Below are positions 1-12,346 of a stretch of 64,000 nt of DNA, in pieces. Every line of letters starts with the position of its first letter. Position 1 is the first letter of the stretch. A program made the translations under genes and the position numbers. Under the pieces are notes generated by a model. That model made no database searches. It was not told where the DNA came from and saw only the letters and a list, made by a program, of their open reading frames with translations. This DNA is from Ricordea florida (taxonomy: Eukaryota > Cnidaria > Anthozoa > Corallimorpharia > Ricordeidae): positions 6,038,481 to 6,102,480 of the forward strand of contig OX453275.1 of assembly GCA_949710005.1 (NCBI GenBank). Reading direction: 5' to 3'.

Positions 1-765
1 TTAACTGGGGAAAATGTTGTTTTCTGCATACATGTACCTTGTTTCTCTAAAGTGGACTATATTGCCAAAATGAAAAACCAAATACAGGACACAGGTTTCC
101 TATTACAGTGCATGGCAGAAACGATGAAAAATTTTAGATCCTATAAACAAAATATAATTCTTATGATAGTCACTACATATGACAGTTTCACTCTGGAGTC
201 TTCATTTGGTCAATTTCATCTCTGTGAATTGATAATATACACTTAATGTATGGTCCCAAGGGAAACAGTTAGGTTTGTTTTCCTTTGAGTTCTGATGTTT
301 CCCTTGACTTCGTCTTGGAAAACATCAGGACTCTCATTTCTCTAGTTTACCGAGGGACCATATGTTAAGTGCTTTGTTATATATTTAGACTTTCCCTTGA
401 ACAAAATATAGCAAAAACAAACATAGACGGCCCAACTGGCGCACGCACAACAACTGCACAATTGTATTCCATTCGGGATACATTTAAATTTGATCAGGGG
501 CACGTGACCAAGAATCAACCAATCACAGTGCTCATTTTGTTGAGTAAAAGTCTAGTTACATAACAACACTTGACGTTTTTAAATTTCCACATCTCTTTTT
601 TAGTCATGTTTCAATTAATTTTATACTATAAGAACAAGTTTGATATTCAATAAGAGGGCACTTCCAGCACAATTTATCCTTCAGAGTGATATCTCCAATT
701 GGTGGAGCACTATTACACTTGTTCAGGATGCAAGGAGTCACTTGTCAAGGAAGGCCAAAACATAC
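1..765. other. Left-edge sequence, probable WBP2 intron
   Basis: No exon could be recognised here on either strand. WBP2 exon 7 ends with a good donor at position 766, so this stretch is probably the intron leading to further WBP2 exons beyond the window. Short open frames here show no similarity that I recognise. Confidence 0.5.
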
Positions 766-1776
766 CTGTGGTTGATATGGAGGCGGTTGAGCCATAACAC
801 CAACTGCCAAAAAAAGAAAATTGTCACTGCTACAGGATCCTATTATGTATAGTAACAGCTATAACTCTACACTGTTGTCATGAATACAAAAGAGAAACAT
901 CATTCCTCCCTTGCCAAAAATTTGTGAAATATCACATAGAATTCATTGAAAAAATTAAAGCAATAGGTTGAGTGTTATGCAATCTTTGGAGTTCAGTTGT
1001 AGACGTATTTTTAGCTTGTTGTTGGGATTTACATACCCACGAATATGGCTGAGTCTGAGGCTGAGCCTTATACATGTAGTTAAATAAATATGGAGAAGAG
1101 AGTCTGCTAGGAAAAGCCTCACTCACAACAAAAACTACACATACTGTAATTGACACCAAGCCATGAAATGAATCGTTTAGATCAAACGAATGTAGTGTTA
1201 CATGAATGTAGATTAACTTAAGTTACTGTAAGCCCATACCAGGGGGTGGGTAGCCTGGATATCCACCAGGGGGAGGTGGAGCGTAATATCCTGGTCCAGG
1301 AGGAACGTAGTAGCCTGGCTGTGGTGGAGCAGTTGGGTACGGAGTGTAGAAATTCCCACCATTCATCATAAACGGTTGTCCAACTGGTGCAGGTGGAGCC
1401 TGGTTTCCTGGTCTGTGGGCTGCAAGATAAATGAACACAAATAAATAACTGTGAAGATTCTTGTATGCCCACAGGTCAAATGATAATGTGGTGTAAAATA
1501 GTAATACACCAATAATTAGAATGATGTTGCGGTAGCACACATATAGTAGTAAGGACTTTTTAATGTTCATAATTGTTTTAGAAAACAGTCCCAAGAAAGT
1601 ACGCGCGCTGATTGGTTAGAAATCGTGTTTCTATAACTCGATAGAAACACAGAACTAGCACGAGCTGTTGATGTAATGATGACGCGGCAAAGAGAATTTA
1701 CATTTTGATATTCAAAGTTAACAAGTTGCTTTTCTTTTTTTCGCCGCGGTGTTTTCTAAAAGAAATAGAAAACATG

Positions 1777-1815
<39 letters not shown>

Positions 1816-1830
1816 AGTTTGGGAGAACTC

Positions 1831-1861
<31 letters not shown>

Positions 1862-1862
1862 C

Positions 1863-1893
<31 letters not shown>

Positions 1894-4449
1894 CTTCCAC
1901 TCGTGTTTCTATAACTCGATAGAAACATGGTACATGTTTTCTATTTCTTAAATAGACCACAGAATGACACTGAATGACATTATCTGCAGCTAAACTACTG
2001 ACCTGTAACTTTGTGTTTCCCTTTTGTTATTTATTTATCCCTTACCAACTACTGTTGTTGTTATGTTTATCATAATTCTTATCTAGTTAGTTCGCGACAT
2101 TATTTTGTTGATATACTACAGTACTGCCACAAAATATAATACCAGTACTTAACATGACTTTGACTGGTTATAATTATATAATAGCTCATTAATACATTTT
2201 CTCCCAGTCTGATTGTTTCAAATGTATCACATGAGTCTAGAGTATTTATTCATGGAGGACAATTAACAATTCCTCGAAATATCTCATCCAAAACTTACAA
2301 TTAACTACAACACGTCTGAACCTTTCTGCAAACTCTATGGCTCCTCCACTATTAAATGTTATCTTAAATGTTCCTCTACCCTGCCAACCTCCTGAAAACC
2401 AGTAAGATAAAACGCATTAATGAAATGAAGATCAGAATGCAAAACTACCATATGTATGTGATGATTTGGTGGTAAATAATTATTTACATACACGGTGCGC
2501 TGTCTGGGCTCTGCCATATTATTAGAAACCTATGCCCTGTATCAAGTTTACCAACTTGGCATTCCACTTTAGAGATATAAAGTATGCAAGGATTCAGAAT
2601 GCACAGACTGGGCAAAATCTTTTAGGTTTTATACAATTGCCTCCTTTCGCACAGATAAAATGTCAAAAATTACAAAAATAAAATACACACAGGGAACTGT
2701 ATTTTCCTTTTATTACAATACAGACAACATAGCAGAATTCAGCTGATTTTCATCAGTTCTAAATGATTCAGTCCAAATTGTCACTTACAATGGTTTTTGC
2801 TTTTACAGATGTAGATGTTGTGTTATTTGGTTATTGCTTGTCTTCCCCACCATGTACAACAATATAGGCATAATGTACTAACCATCTGGTTCTGAAATAA
2901 CATCCCCTTTGACAAAGTTTGCACCAAACATTGGCTGTTTCACCTAATCAAAACAAGATTCCCAACCAAGGTGAAATAAATATCTTACACTTGTTTAATC
3001 TATAAACTTCACAATCGGGGGGTGGGGGGGGGGAGGGGTTGACATATTGATTTTGTAGTTTCAAGAGCTAGATCAACATTCATTTTACTACAACAAGAAA
3101 GCCACAAGCACGCGACCAATGTTTCTGTAATTTATGATTTGATGTCTACCATTTCCCAAATCAAGGGTATCATAAAGTCACAAAAAATAGTACCTAATTT
3201 CACCAGCCAATTGTGCATGTTGTTGTTTTCCTTCAGGGAAAGACAGGGGGAGAGGGTGGACTGATAGAGGGTTCATGGTAATTCAATTACTACATAATTA
3301 ATTTATACATTTTATTTATTCATCCATCTAATAGTTTTTACCCTACTTCACTGTATGTTGTCAGATTTGCCATGAATATTTGTATACGTAATCAAATGGT
3401 TTTGAGTGTCATTTGGAGAAAATGTATGAGTGTGTATTTAAGTCACAATCGAAATCACTTGATTACTTATTGATAATATACATGTACATTCAAAAATTCA
3501 GGGGTAGTGTCAATTCTGTATTTTAACATCGCCATTTAATTTATTTTTTTTGTTTCTGTGTTTAGATTAGGTATTTTCAATCATTGTAAACCACTTAAAT
3601 GTGAAATAAAGTTGTTGTTGTAACTCAATTAATGGTATATATATATTTGTAATTAAGTGATAATATTTTCCCTCCTCATACATAAAATGCAATGTAAGAT
3701 ACCAATAATTATATTAATCTTCGAACATGATTCTCATACAGTCTGTCCAAGATCACCCTCCCTCCTATATACAGTGAGACGAAAATGTGACAAAAAATTA
3801 GGACGATTGTTTAAGACAAATTTTGTCCACACCATAAACTATGATTCAAATGTAACAAGCCCTAATATCGAAACTGGCTTTTTTAGTTTCCACAAATGCT
3901 TCAGTGTAAATGTTTTTTAGACTAACAGTATTAACCTACCTCCACATTACGAATACTTTGGAAGTTCATCGAAAACGAACCATAATTACCCAAAGCCGTT
4001 GGTGCAAATATAACCTGTAACAAAATACAGAAGTAGGCATGGGCGAGAATTCACTTTTAACTTACACTGTACCATGTCACATGATAGAATATCGGATTGA
4101 CAGGAAAATGTTACACAACCTCGATTTAACGTAGAATTAAACACGTTGCAATGGTCATTCGACACAGAAATCGTTTGTACAAACAAGGAAATTGTACACG
4201 ATGAGAAGGACTTACTTTCAGGTTGGTTATGAATATGTTGCCTTTTCTAGATCCTTTCAAAAAGCCCGGTATCCCGTCACCCTCCAGACTAAACTCGACT
4301 CCATTTTGATGGTACAAAACGCTGAAGCATGGCGAAACAAAAGTCAGAACATATGGAACATAAATATTGGATTGTCAGCTTTAAGCTACTTACTAGTCAT
4401 TGTGAAGAGTTAGCTGCCCGCTGATACAACTGACTTTGTTCACTGCCAT
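766..4449 (-). CDS. WBP2: WW domain-binding protein 2 (WBP2) homologue, seven exons, 3' end outside window
   Basis: The family is a cytoplasmic/nuclear adaptor with a GRAM (PH-like) domain and a proline-rich tail whose PPxY motifs bind WW domains of YAP, NEDD4-type ligases and others. Exons on the minus strand: 4449-4394 (starts MAVNKV), 4321-4216, 4014-3940, 2943-2883, 2391-2299, 1419-1240 and 803-766. All junctions are GT-AG and all phases match, giving 203 codons before the edge. The GRAM region carries family hallmarks in order: FLKGSRKGNIFIT, IFAPTALG, VKQPMFGANFVKG, GGWQGRG and FNSGGAIEFAERF. Exon 6 is a Gly/Pro/Tyr-rich repeat (GYYVPPGPGYYAPPPPGGYP). Exon 7 is only 38 nt and supplies PPPY. 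Reading exon 6 straight on meets a stop at about 1212 after MGLQ, which may be a retained-intron alternative end. The expected conserved Ala-rich C-terminus is not in the window. Function is inferred from the family; the exon chain is seen directly. Confidence 0.92.
1757..1957. mobile_element. Palindromic MITE (arms about 95 bp) in WBP2 intron
   Basis: Bases 1762-1853 and 1862-1955 are near-perfect inverted copies, starting AGAAATAGAAAACATG and ending in its complement. The arms contain the palindromic unit GTTTCTATCGAGTTATAGAAAC. A related piece lies at 1600-1640, and a decayed half copy at 8030-8150. There is no coding capacity; open frames here are symmetric artefacts. Confidence 0.75.
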
Positions 4450-5015
4450 GAAAATCGTTCATAAAATGTTGCTAGCGGTAAAGAATCGTATGTGTTTTTC
4501 TTACGTCAAGATGCCTTATTTTGATGTGACGTCATTGACTCGCTCCAGTCTCCCGACAGGGGTTGCTTTCAACGGCTACAAACAAAGAATAAACTCAAGA
4601 TTCAAGAATTCACAGGAGTTTTTAAAATTCAATTTAGTGTAAATGTGGCTCTTGAAAACACTAGAAGTGGACCTCCGCGACAAGGAGCGAAAGAGCTTAC
4701 TTGCTTCACTAGTTTACGCTAACTTCACTAAAGTATTATCAGTAATAATTGGCTCCTCTCCGGGCTTGTCGCTAAGGGTTCCTGGGACTCAGGAGCCCGG
4801 GAACCCCTAAAATGGGGACTAAAAGGGAAAAACACAAGTAGTCGCGTCAAGGGACTCAAGGGATTCGTGCCGCAAGAGAGAAGACAGGGCAGCAAGCCTA
4901 CAATGCAAGTGCATGACTCCTGACTTCAGGCCTGAGTTTTTTTTTTTTTTTTTTTCAGGCTTTAATTTCACAGCTGCTTAAGTTGTGTACATAACTGCGA
5001 TGATCAATTAATGTT
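4450..5015. other. Intergenic, likely WBP2 5' flank
   Basis: Upstream of the WBP2 start. It contains a G/C-rich imperfect palindrome (4742-4806, around CAGGAGCCCGGGAACCCC) and an 18-base T run (about 4930). The WBP2 promoter should lie here, but I see no distinct core promoter motif. Confidence 0.4.
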
Positions 5016-5374
5016 ATTACATCCCGTACGAAACGAGCAGATCTGTTTATAGTCTGTTACAGATCTGCTGGTAGATCTGTAGCAGATCTGCAGACAATCT
5101 ACAGATGATATACAGATTATCTGCAGAATGTCTGCAGAATGTCTGCAGAATGTCTGTAGAATATCTGCAGAATGTCTGCAGAGCGTCTGCAGCGACGATC
5201 TGCAATAAGTCTGCAAATTTGCAGACGCTCTGCAGACGAAATCAGCCTATCATGTTAAACAAAAAGCCCACAAAATGCACCAATCAAATAACGTTTATTT
5301 AAAAGATTCATAGAGAAGGTTGGTCTGTTATTCATCAAAAGTAAACAATTACTGTTGACAGATAAAGCAAATAA

Positions 5375-5753
5375 TGGTTGTTTACCATTTACCACAAATT
5401 CCCGGAAATTTCGGTTTGGAATTTTCGTTCGGAAAGAACGGTACGTGTCGTTTACCATTTTACCCCAAATTTCCGGATTGTCGCGCCGCGCTAGACTGGA
5501 TTCATATTTGTTGTTGTTGTTGAAGCGATTGCGCTCGGAGAGGCCTGAAACTAGTACGAAACTCGAGGAACTTGTAAATGGTAAACGAATTTCCATTCGG
5601 AACTTCTCTGGCGTCCCAACCGGGAAAACGGGACTACCTTTTCAGAATTTCCGTTTGTGCCGGGAATTTTCCAGTGGGACGAACCGAAAAAACGTTTACC
5701 ATTTAGATCCCACTCGGAATTTCCGGGAATTTGTGGTAAATAATAAACAACCA
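5375..5753. mobile_element. MITE with about 40-bp inverted ends
   Basis: The left end (TGGTTGTTTACCATTTACCA) and the right end (5715-5753) are inverted copies sharing the core CCACAAATTCCCGGAAAT. It lies inside the 5.8 kb element. The open frames across it (5355-5768 plus, 5551-5916 minus) follow the inverted repeat and are not genes. Confidence 0.7.
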
Positions 5754-8369
5754 ATACAACCAGCATGAATTTAAAGTATTTTCTTAAAGTATTATCTATG
5801 AAATCCATTTCATCAATTTCCATTGCCAATCGAGACTTCTTCCTTTGGCGTTTTTGGGTGGTGTTTTCACTCTCTGAGAGATTTAGAAAAAAACCTACCA
5901 CAAAATCCAACTGCAAGCTTCAAGTTCAACTATTACAAAGACTGTCCGGCGGCTTGAGGTGGAGCAGGACTTGCTTGCATAGTAATTATTTCTATTTTGC
6001 GCGCCAAAATTAACGTAATTGTACTAAGAAATTGCATGGCTGAATTGGCTGTTCGCTTCAAAAACTACCCATTTAAATGATCCAAGCCTCGTGAACTGAT
6101 CTTTAAATGTAACTATTTACTACAGCTACGTATATGCAATGTGCACGTAAATCTGCTCAAACTATAAAAATCTGTAAATCGCGTCACCGTTACTCCAGAC
6201 TTAAGTTAATATGATTTCGGGACGAATGCTGCGAATAAAATTGTTTCTCGATTTGCTGTTCACCTCTGATAATTACCCTGTTTTTTGAACGATCATCAGA
6301 GTTTAGTTAAACTGGAATGTTACATTAAAAGAAGTCTTAAAACAGTTGAAAAACCACCAACCCCAGTCTTAATAATTTTCCTGAGTAGGGAGTTTTTTTA
6401 CCGGTCTTCCTTTCTTTCTTTTCCTCCTCCCAGTCAACCATGGTGTCTAAGCCCTCGAAGATTTCTCCGGCATAATGTACTTACGACGCTATTTAAATCT
6501 TCTTCCGTCCAAAGAACTAGCAAAATCCATCTTTTTATATCAAAAAGCAATTTCTTGGACTGTTTTGTTTGCGCGCAAACTTTGAATGTGACACTTCAAC
6601 TGAAAGGAATATCAGTGTTGGCAACATCTCCTACTCTTATTGGACGTTTGAAGTGTGACAGGTATCCGGTATCGGCAAGCCAAATGTAGCAAAATTCAAT
6701 ATCACTATATTCATTAAATTTAATCCTTATACTCATTTAGAATGTTGATATTCATTCAATTCAATCCTCCAAAATTCATTCAATTTAATTTTTTTAAAAT
6801 TCATTCAATTTTATGCGTCCCTATTGATTCAATTCATTGACCAAAATTCGTTCAATTCAATCAGTTCATATTCATTCAATTCAATCCTCCAAAATTCATT
6901 CAATTCATTTTTTTAAATTCATTCAATTTTATGTGTCCCTATTGATTCAATTCATTGACCAAAATTCATTCAATTCAATCAGTTCATATTAATTCAATTC
7001 AATCAGTTCATATTCATTCAATTCAATCCGTGGAATATTCATTCAATGTTCGCACTCATTTATTTAATTTTGGGGACTGGGACGAGAGATGAAATTTGAG
7101 GGGTACTGGGACTTCCTGCATAGTTTTAGAAGTTGCCATCTTGGAAAAGCGATGTGCAGTTCATACGCTCCTGTTTCTTCGAGAAATTATGGATGAAGAG
7201 AAACTGAAACGGGCTGCTGGCCTCCTTAGAGAGGCACACATGTATATGCTAAGAGATGCCTTTTGTAGAATACCTTTATTGCTCTTTAACAACTAGATAA
7301 ACTAGATTTATCTCAAAATTTGAAATTTTAATTTTCAGTTGCTCTTTCACAGATTTCCAGATAGAAAACAGTCATAATAGTAATTTTCTAAATGCTATAT
7401 TTAAGTATATGTAGTGATAGCATGTGATTGTAGCTACCACTGCTGGCTTTGAACACAATGAGGACCTAAAATGCCTTTGTAACAACCTATACTGGTAAGG
7501 AGACTTCTTGTTTATCATACATGCTGTAGCCGTAACCAACCCTGTCTGCAGTCTGTTTATTCAATGCTTGTGTAAAGGTTTTAACTAGAAATAATTTGCA
7601 AATTGAAAAATAAGAAATATACGACACCAAATGACGGCAAGCACAGAAAGCTGCTAGGAATACGAAAGAACCGGATCAAGGAAAACCTGATTCATTGGTT
7701 GTACACAATACTAGATCTGTAGCCTCGTGTTTTGATAAGCATTCTCTTTTCCTTGGAACACTCATTTATTGATGACAATTCTCACTGATATGCCTTGTTT
7801 CCTTTATGCTCTCCTTGAGTTATACTGGTCAAACTTTGACACAACTATTTCAAGGGCTTGAGCGTAAATGTCTATACCAAAACACAACGACTCTTCCAAA
7901 GGATCAGCAGCATTTGTTAAATGAACTGTCAGTTCATCACCGTTGATGTTGGAAACTAAGAAGGATATACCTCAACCTTGTTGTTGGATTCTTCAAGAGT
8001 CATTGGTCCCTCAGGGTCTTCTCCGTTTAAGAAATAGAAAACACGTACCATGTTTCTATTGAGTTATAGAAACAAGAGTGGAAGCTTGGGAGAACGAGAA
8101 CGAGAAATGCTGTGAGAATACGAGCCACAGACGATTGTTTCCACAGCTTTTTCGAAAGAGGTTGAGAACTGTTGTGGCAAGATTGTTTGTGCTGCAATAA
8201 AGGAAAATTATTCTCCTTGAATAACCTTCAATGCATCCCTGTATTATAAATCCCCATCGAATCAGTGAGTGATGGCCATCTAAGTGCTATATAAGGAGTT
8301 TGGCCAAGGGACAAAGTACACTCTTTGAGAAACTAAGGCACCCCACCTCCGAGCGGTGTTCCTTGGATC

Positions 8370-8798
8370 AGATGTCGGTCGTTTTGCCTACAGGATGATT
8401 CGCCTACAAGTCGATTCGCCTACACTTGAGTCGATTCGCCTACACGTTCCGCCTACAACCCAATACCCTAGAAAAGTAAATTAGTATAGGGGAATTATCA
8501 CTTTTAGCGACTAAAGTTTTACTCGCCTCATAGAACAGAAGAATCATGTTTACTTTAACTCAATGGTATATGTGTGTTATCGGATTAATTTTCTCCGAAG
8601 CGGACAAGAAAACAGCGCGCAAACTATGGCTCAGGTAAGGTATAAAGTGTGACTTTTTTCCGTTTTGTTATTAGCCTTCTATTGTTTATACTTGTGACTG
8701 TCTTGACCGATGAGAGCTAATTAGTGCCCCGCGCAAGGTAGGTGTGATTTTTTCTCTGTTAATTCCTGTAGGCGAAACGACCGGCTACCCATTATACC
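8370..8798. mobile_element. 429-bp Mutator-like (MULE) MITE with 9-bp TSD
   Basis: It is flanked by the perfect 9-base direct repeat CCTTGGATC at 8361-8369 and 8799-8807. The inverted ends share GGTCGTTTTGCCTACAGG (left) and CCTGTAGGCGAAACGACC (right). The left side also repeats GATTCGCCTACA several times. A 9-bp duplication is characteristic of the Mutator superfamily. No transposase is encoded. Confidence 0.75.
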
Positions 8799-9001
8799 CC
8801 TTGGATCCACCCTGTTCAGGCTCTCCCTGATCTGCCTTTTCTCTGTACTGTGTATCCCACTGCTCTAAAGTATCCTCGAAGGTAAGGTTCCCCTGTGGTT
8901 GTCCCATGGCGTGAAATGAAGTCACGAATTATATCATCTACATGTATTTGTTCATTGGTGACGCTACTGAAGTTAACTGAACAGAGATTAAATGTTTGAC
9001 T

Positions 9002-9240
9002 TCAAGTAAACAAACTTGATGCACGATTCAGTGTCCAGCGAGACACTTCATTATTTACCACTTGACAAGGAACAAACTCGAGATCGTCTTGATCCAAAAT
9101 ATTGGAGAACTTCTCAAGTAATTTGGAAAACACCAGTCTTAAATCGTCCAATGTTCTCAAATCAGTTTCTTCCGTAACTATCCTTGCCAACTGACCTGTT
9201 AATGTTACCGTTCTCTCCAGGAGATCTACATGGACCGAAA
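9002..9240 (-). pseudogene. Short helical coding-like remnant inside the nested foldback element, unrecognised
   Basis: The minus frame reads ...LLERTVTLTGQLARIVTEETDLRTLDDLRLVFSKLLEKF... and ends SSLFT. It has amphipathic, Leu/Glu-rich composition unlike the AT-rich noise around it. Upstream codons (to about 9400) contain stops. It may be the remains of the element's cargo or of an interrupted host exon. A plus-strand frame at 7188-7296 (MDEEKLKRAAGLLREAHMYM) has similar composition. I do not recognise either. Confidence 0.3.
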
Positions 9241-10831
9241 CCTTGGTATGCTGCTTATTGTTTCAGTTGAGCTCTGGTTAATAATTTCCTCAGTCCTGTT
9301 TTTTAACATGCTGTAAGAAATTTTTGACCTCTGAATCCTCTGATTCCACCATGTTTGGTAGGGTTATGTCCAGTACCCTGTGAATTTCATCTCTCCGCCC
9401 CAGTCCCCAAAATTAAATAAATGAGTGCGAACATTGAATGAATATTCCACGGATTGAATTGAATGAATATGAACGGATTGAATTGAATGGATTTTGGTCA
9501 ATGAATTGAATCAATAGGGACGCATAAAATTGAATGAATTTTAAAAAAATTAAATTGAATGAATTTTGGAGGATTGAATTGAATGAGTATGAACTGATTG
9601 AATTGAATGAATTTTGGTCAATGAATTGAATCAATAGGGACGCATAAAATTGAATGAATTTTAAAAAAATTAAATTGAATGAATTTTGGAGGATTGAATT
9701 GAATGAGTATGAACTGATTGAATTGAATGAATTTTGGTCAATGAATTGAATCAATAGGGACGCATAAAATTGAATGAATTTTAAAAAAATTAAATTGAAT
9801 GAATTTTGGAGGATTGAATTGAATGAATATTAAAATTCTAAATGAGTATAAAGATTAAATTAAATGAATATAGTGACATTGAATTTTGCTACATTTGGCT
9901 TGCCATAATCGGCCAGGAGAATCTGTCATATTCGCAGCGGCCGAGGAGATTTCACTTGTAGTTTTCTCTCTTTGTCGAGAACAGCAAGTAAAGGTAAAGA
10001 TCATTTGTACATTTATTTCATTTTCTTCATGGCTGCGATATATTTACATTGAGTTTTAAATAAGTCAGAAGGATGGTTTTAAAAGGGATCAGATCGGAGG
10101 AGCGCCGGCGTGACATTTCCAGAAGAGTTTTCGATTTAAGCGGCGGCATGACCTTCATATCAATCACGACAACTGATAAGAAGATCGTCTCCTCATGTTT
10201 TGAAGCTGTTGTAGGTAAGAAAAACAATCATAGTACATAAATTGATTCATTCACGTGTTACTTCAACTTTCGTATCGTTGTTCTATCAACACTGATATGT
10301 CGATCAATAAAACGTTTTTTTCTTCCTGAGCGTTTGGAATTGGGAATTTAACACCAATTCGCCCTGCACTGCTCTTAAATCTTACTGAAAGAATGAATTA
10401 AGGTCGACAGTGTATTTAAGTGTTCTATTAACTTACTCTTTATGCCTCTTATTTACGCATTTTCAATTTTCGACTATCTTTTTATCTGTAGAATCGAACT
10501 ATTTTATTTTAAATCTCAAAACGAACCAGTAATGACTGATGCAACTAAGGTTTATACCGAAGTCACGATACAATCAATGGTCTATCGATCCGGTTTTTGG
10601 ACTTCAACGTGTTGCAGATCATCTGCAGACGCTGCAGATAATCGCAGATCTGTTGTTAGTCTGTTTTTCGTCTGCAGTCTTAAGATTGCGAAGACTATTA
10701 AAGCTTAACATCTGCAGCAGACTGAAAACAGACTCTGCAGACGATAAATTAGTCTGCAGTTGATCTGTTTTTGTCAAAACAGATCTGTTGCAGATCTGCT
10801 GCAGATCTACTCGTTTCGTACGGGATATTAC

Positions 10832-12060
10832 TCCGCAGTTCAAATATATGGTCTTTCATATATTCATTTGCATCATATGACTCCTGTTTTGAATCCAAAA
10901 TAAGCCTTGAGTTGTGGACAGGTTGTTTGGTCTAGACAGAGTGTCTTGGGCTTTCTAAGGCCGGCCAAAGAAATTCCATCGCTTTTATGGTCTCCAAGTC
11001 ATCTTTTATCGTCACCATTACATCCCGCTCCACAGTTGGCCACAAACTCCTATCTACCCTCAATATATCTTGTGCCATATGCGCTATACTTTCGGGCAGT
11101 GATCGGCGAGCCTCATGGATCATTGAATAAGTAATCATGATAAAGAATAAGACCATCATTTCTTGATTTCACCACATAAATAATTGTCGGTTATAGGGTC
11201 AGTCGTCGTTTTAATATTACATATTTAGTTATGTGGTCTTTGCTTATTTACCCTCAAGCACTCAATTAGCGAGTAGTAAATCAAGCATAGCACCACAGTG
11301 TCTTTATTAAGCCAGTGGTGAAGCTCCATTAGAAAAAAAATATATTGAATGGAAGGGATAGTCTATCACAGCAGAAATAAAAAGCATGGATTCAGTCCAA
11401 TATCTGTACCGGTCCGGTTATCTTAATTAATTAACCCTTTCACTTGGATGAGTGATCAATACATAACTTCTTTGGGGGGGAATACCAAATAAATTGTTAA
11501 GTAAACAGAAAAGGAAAATTGAGCAATCGAAGAACATTAGGATTTTGAGTTGCGCTGTAAGTAAACACTAAATTCTTTAAACATATTTAAAGTGTATGAG
11601 AATCACTTATGATCGATACTACTTCGATTGCGGCGTAGGGGCTGTCAGGGGGGGGGGGTGGTGGAGGTGGTTACGGTTTGTCAAAAAACCAATCAGAAAG
11701 ACCACTAATCAAGCTCTTTCAGTTAATCTGATTAAGGGAATCATATGGGCAATTTGGAAACATGCAACGCACAAAACCATGGGTTGGAGTTCCCATTTAT
11801 TTCCATTTTTTGCAACGTACTCGGATAAGTGCTATCATCGTAGCCCATCGTGCTATATAAAGAATTGGATCGCGGTCCAGTTCAAAGACGAAATCAGACA
11901 TTGTGCAGGGGTGGACCTAGGGGAGGGGAGCATGGAGTGTACACTTCCCCCTCCCTTAGATGACTTGAGACTTTCTTATGTATTTAGTAGTCTACAAACA
12001 ATACAAAACAAAAAACAAAAACGAAAACCTAAATTATATGATTTTTTCGTAGTAACGTAA
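10832..12060. other. Intergenic region without a recognised gene
   Basis: It begins with the flank of the 5.8 kb insertion. A minus-strand frame at 10932-11159 (HEARRSLPESIAHMAQDILR...) has a coding-like composition but no recognisable family or flanking splice structure. A G-run lies at 11648 and a G/A-rich stretch near 11920. Confidence 0.3.
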
Positions 12061-12071
12061 AACATGAGTCA

Positions 12072-12346
12072 TAAGTATTCTCAAGAGAAAATGAGGAAAG
12101 AGAACATAACCCCGTGTGATACGATTCGGGAACAGAATCTATTTTTAGCGCGGAATATATCTATATCTCGTTCAATTGCTGCGCGGTTTCCACATGGAAC
12201 ATTGAAATTACAACCAGGTGATCAGAAGGACATCAGCCATTGGTCAGTTAAAATAGCTTCCGGATCTAAAAATAGATTCTGTCCCCTGTAAGAGAACCCA
12301 GTATGGAAGATACGTTCTCTTACCTCATTTTCTCTTGGTATTCTTC
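12072..12346. mobile_element. Inverted-repeat MITE, about 275 bp
   Basis: The ends match in inverted orientation: AAGTATTCTCAAGAGAAAAT on the left and ATTTTCTCTTGGTATTCTT on the right. A second inverted pair sits inside: GGGAACAGAATCTATTTTTA (about 12127) and CTAAAAATAGATTCTGTCCC (about 12267). No coding capacity. Confidence 0.65.

Larger units (their letters stand above)
6674..9906. mobile_element. Nested 3.2 kb foldback element with minisatellite-built terminal arms
   Basis: The outer ends are GGCAAGCCAAATGTAGCAAA at 6674 and its complement ending at about 9905. The arms (6690-7090 and 9395-9890) are inverted arrays of an 18-mer-like unit, ATTCATTCAATTCAATCC, punctuated by TTTTTTAAAATTC and TATGCGTCCCTATTGATTC. 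The inner ends of the arms match too (CACTCATTTATTTAATTTTG at about 7054 and its complement at 9406). The right arm is longer, with three internal units against two. I found no clear target duplication. A repeat-derived open frame (9413-9754 minus, FNSI repeats) is an artefact. Confidence 0.75.
5021..10826. mobile_element. 5.8 kb foldback DNA element with CTGCAGA-rich arms and 5-bp TSD
   Basis: The left end at 5021 and the right end at 10826 are inverted copies: 17 identical bases starting ATCCCGTACGAAACGAG, then one mismatch and continued similarity. Each arm (about 5021-5240 and 10605-10826) is a degenerate array of CTGCAGA/CAGATCTG units. The direct repeat ATTAC (5016-5020 and 10827-10831) is the target duplication. 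No transposase is readable inside. The interior has been invaded by other elements (5375-5753, 6674-9906 and 8370-8798). I cannot name the superfamily; a 5-bp duplication with foldback arms is compatible with several cut-and-paste groups. Confidence 0.8.

Noticed and set aside
4742-4810. CRISPR-like or regulatory palindrome
   Set aside because: A single imperfect G/C-rich inverted repeat with no array or spacer structure.
5355-5916. Overlapping 137- and 121-residue frames
   Set aside because: They lie across an inverted-repeat MITE and mirror each other; composition follows the repeat.
9413-9754. 113-residue minus frame of FNSI/SFNS repeats
   Set aside because: It reads the ATTCAATTCAATC minisatellite arm of the inner foldback element; the mirror arm at 6690-7090 shows it is structural repeat.
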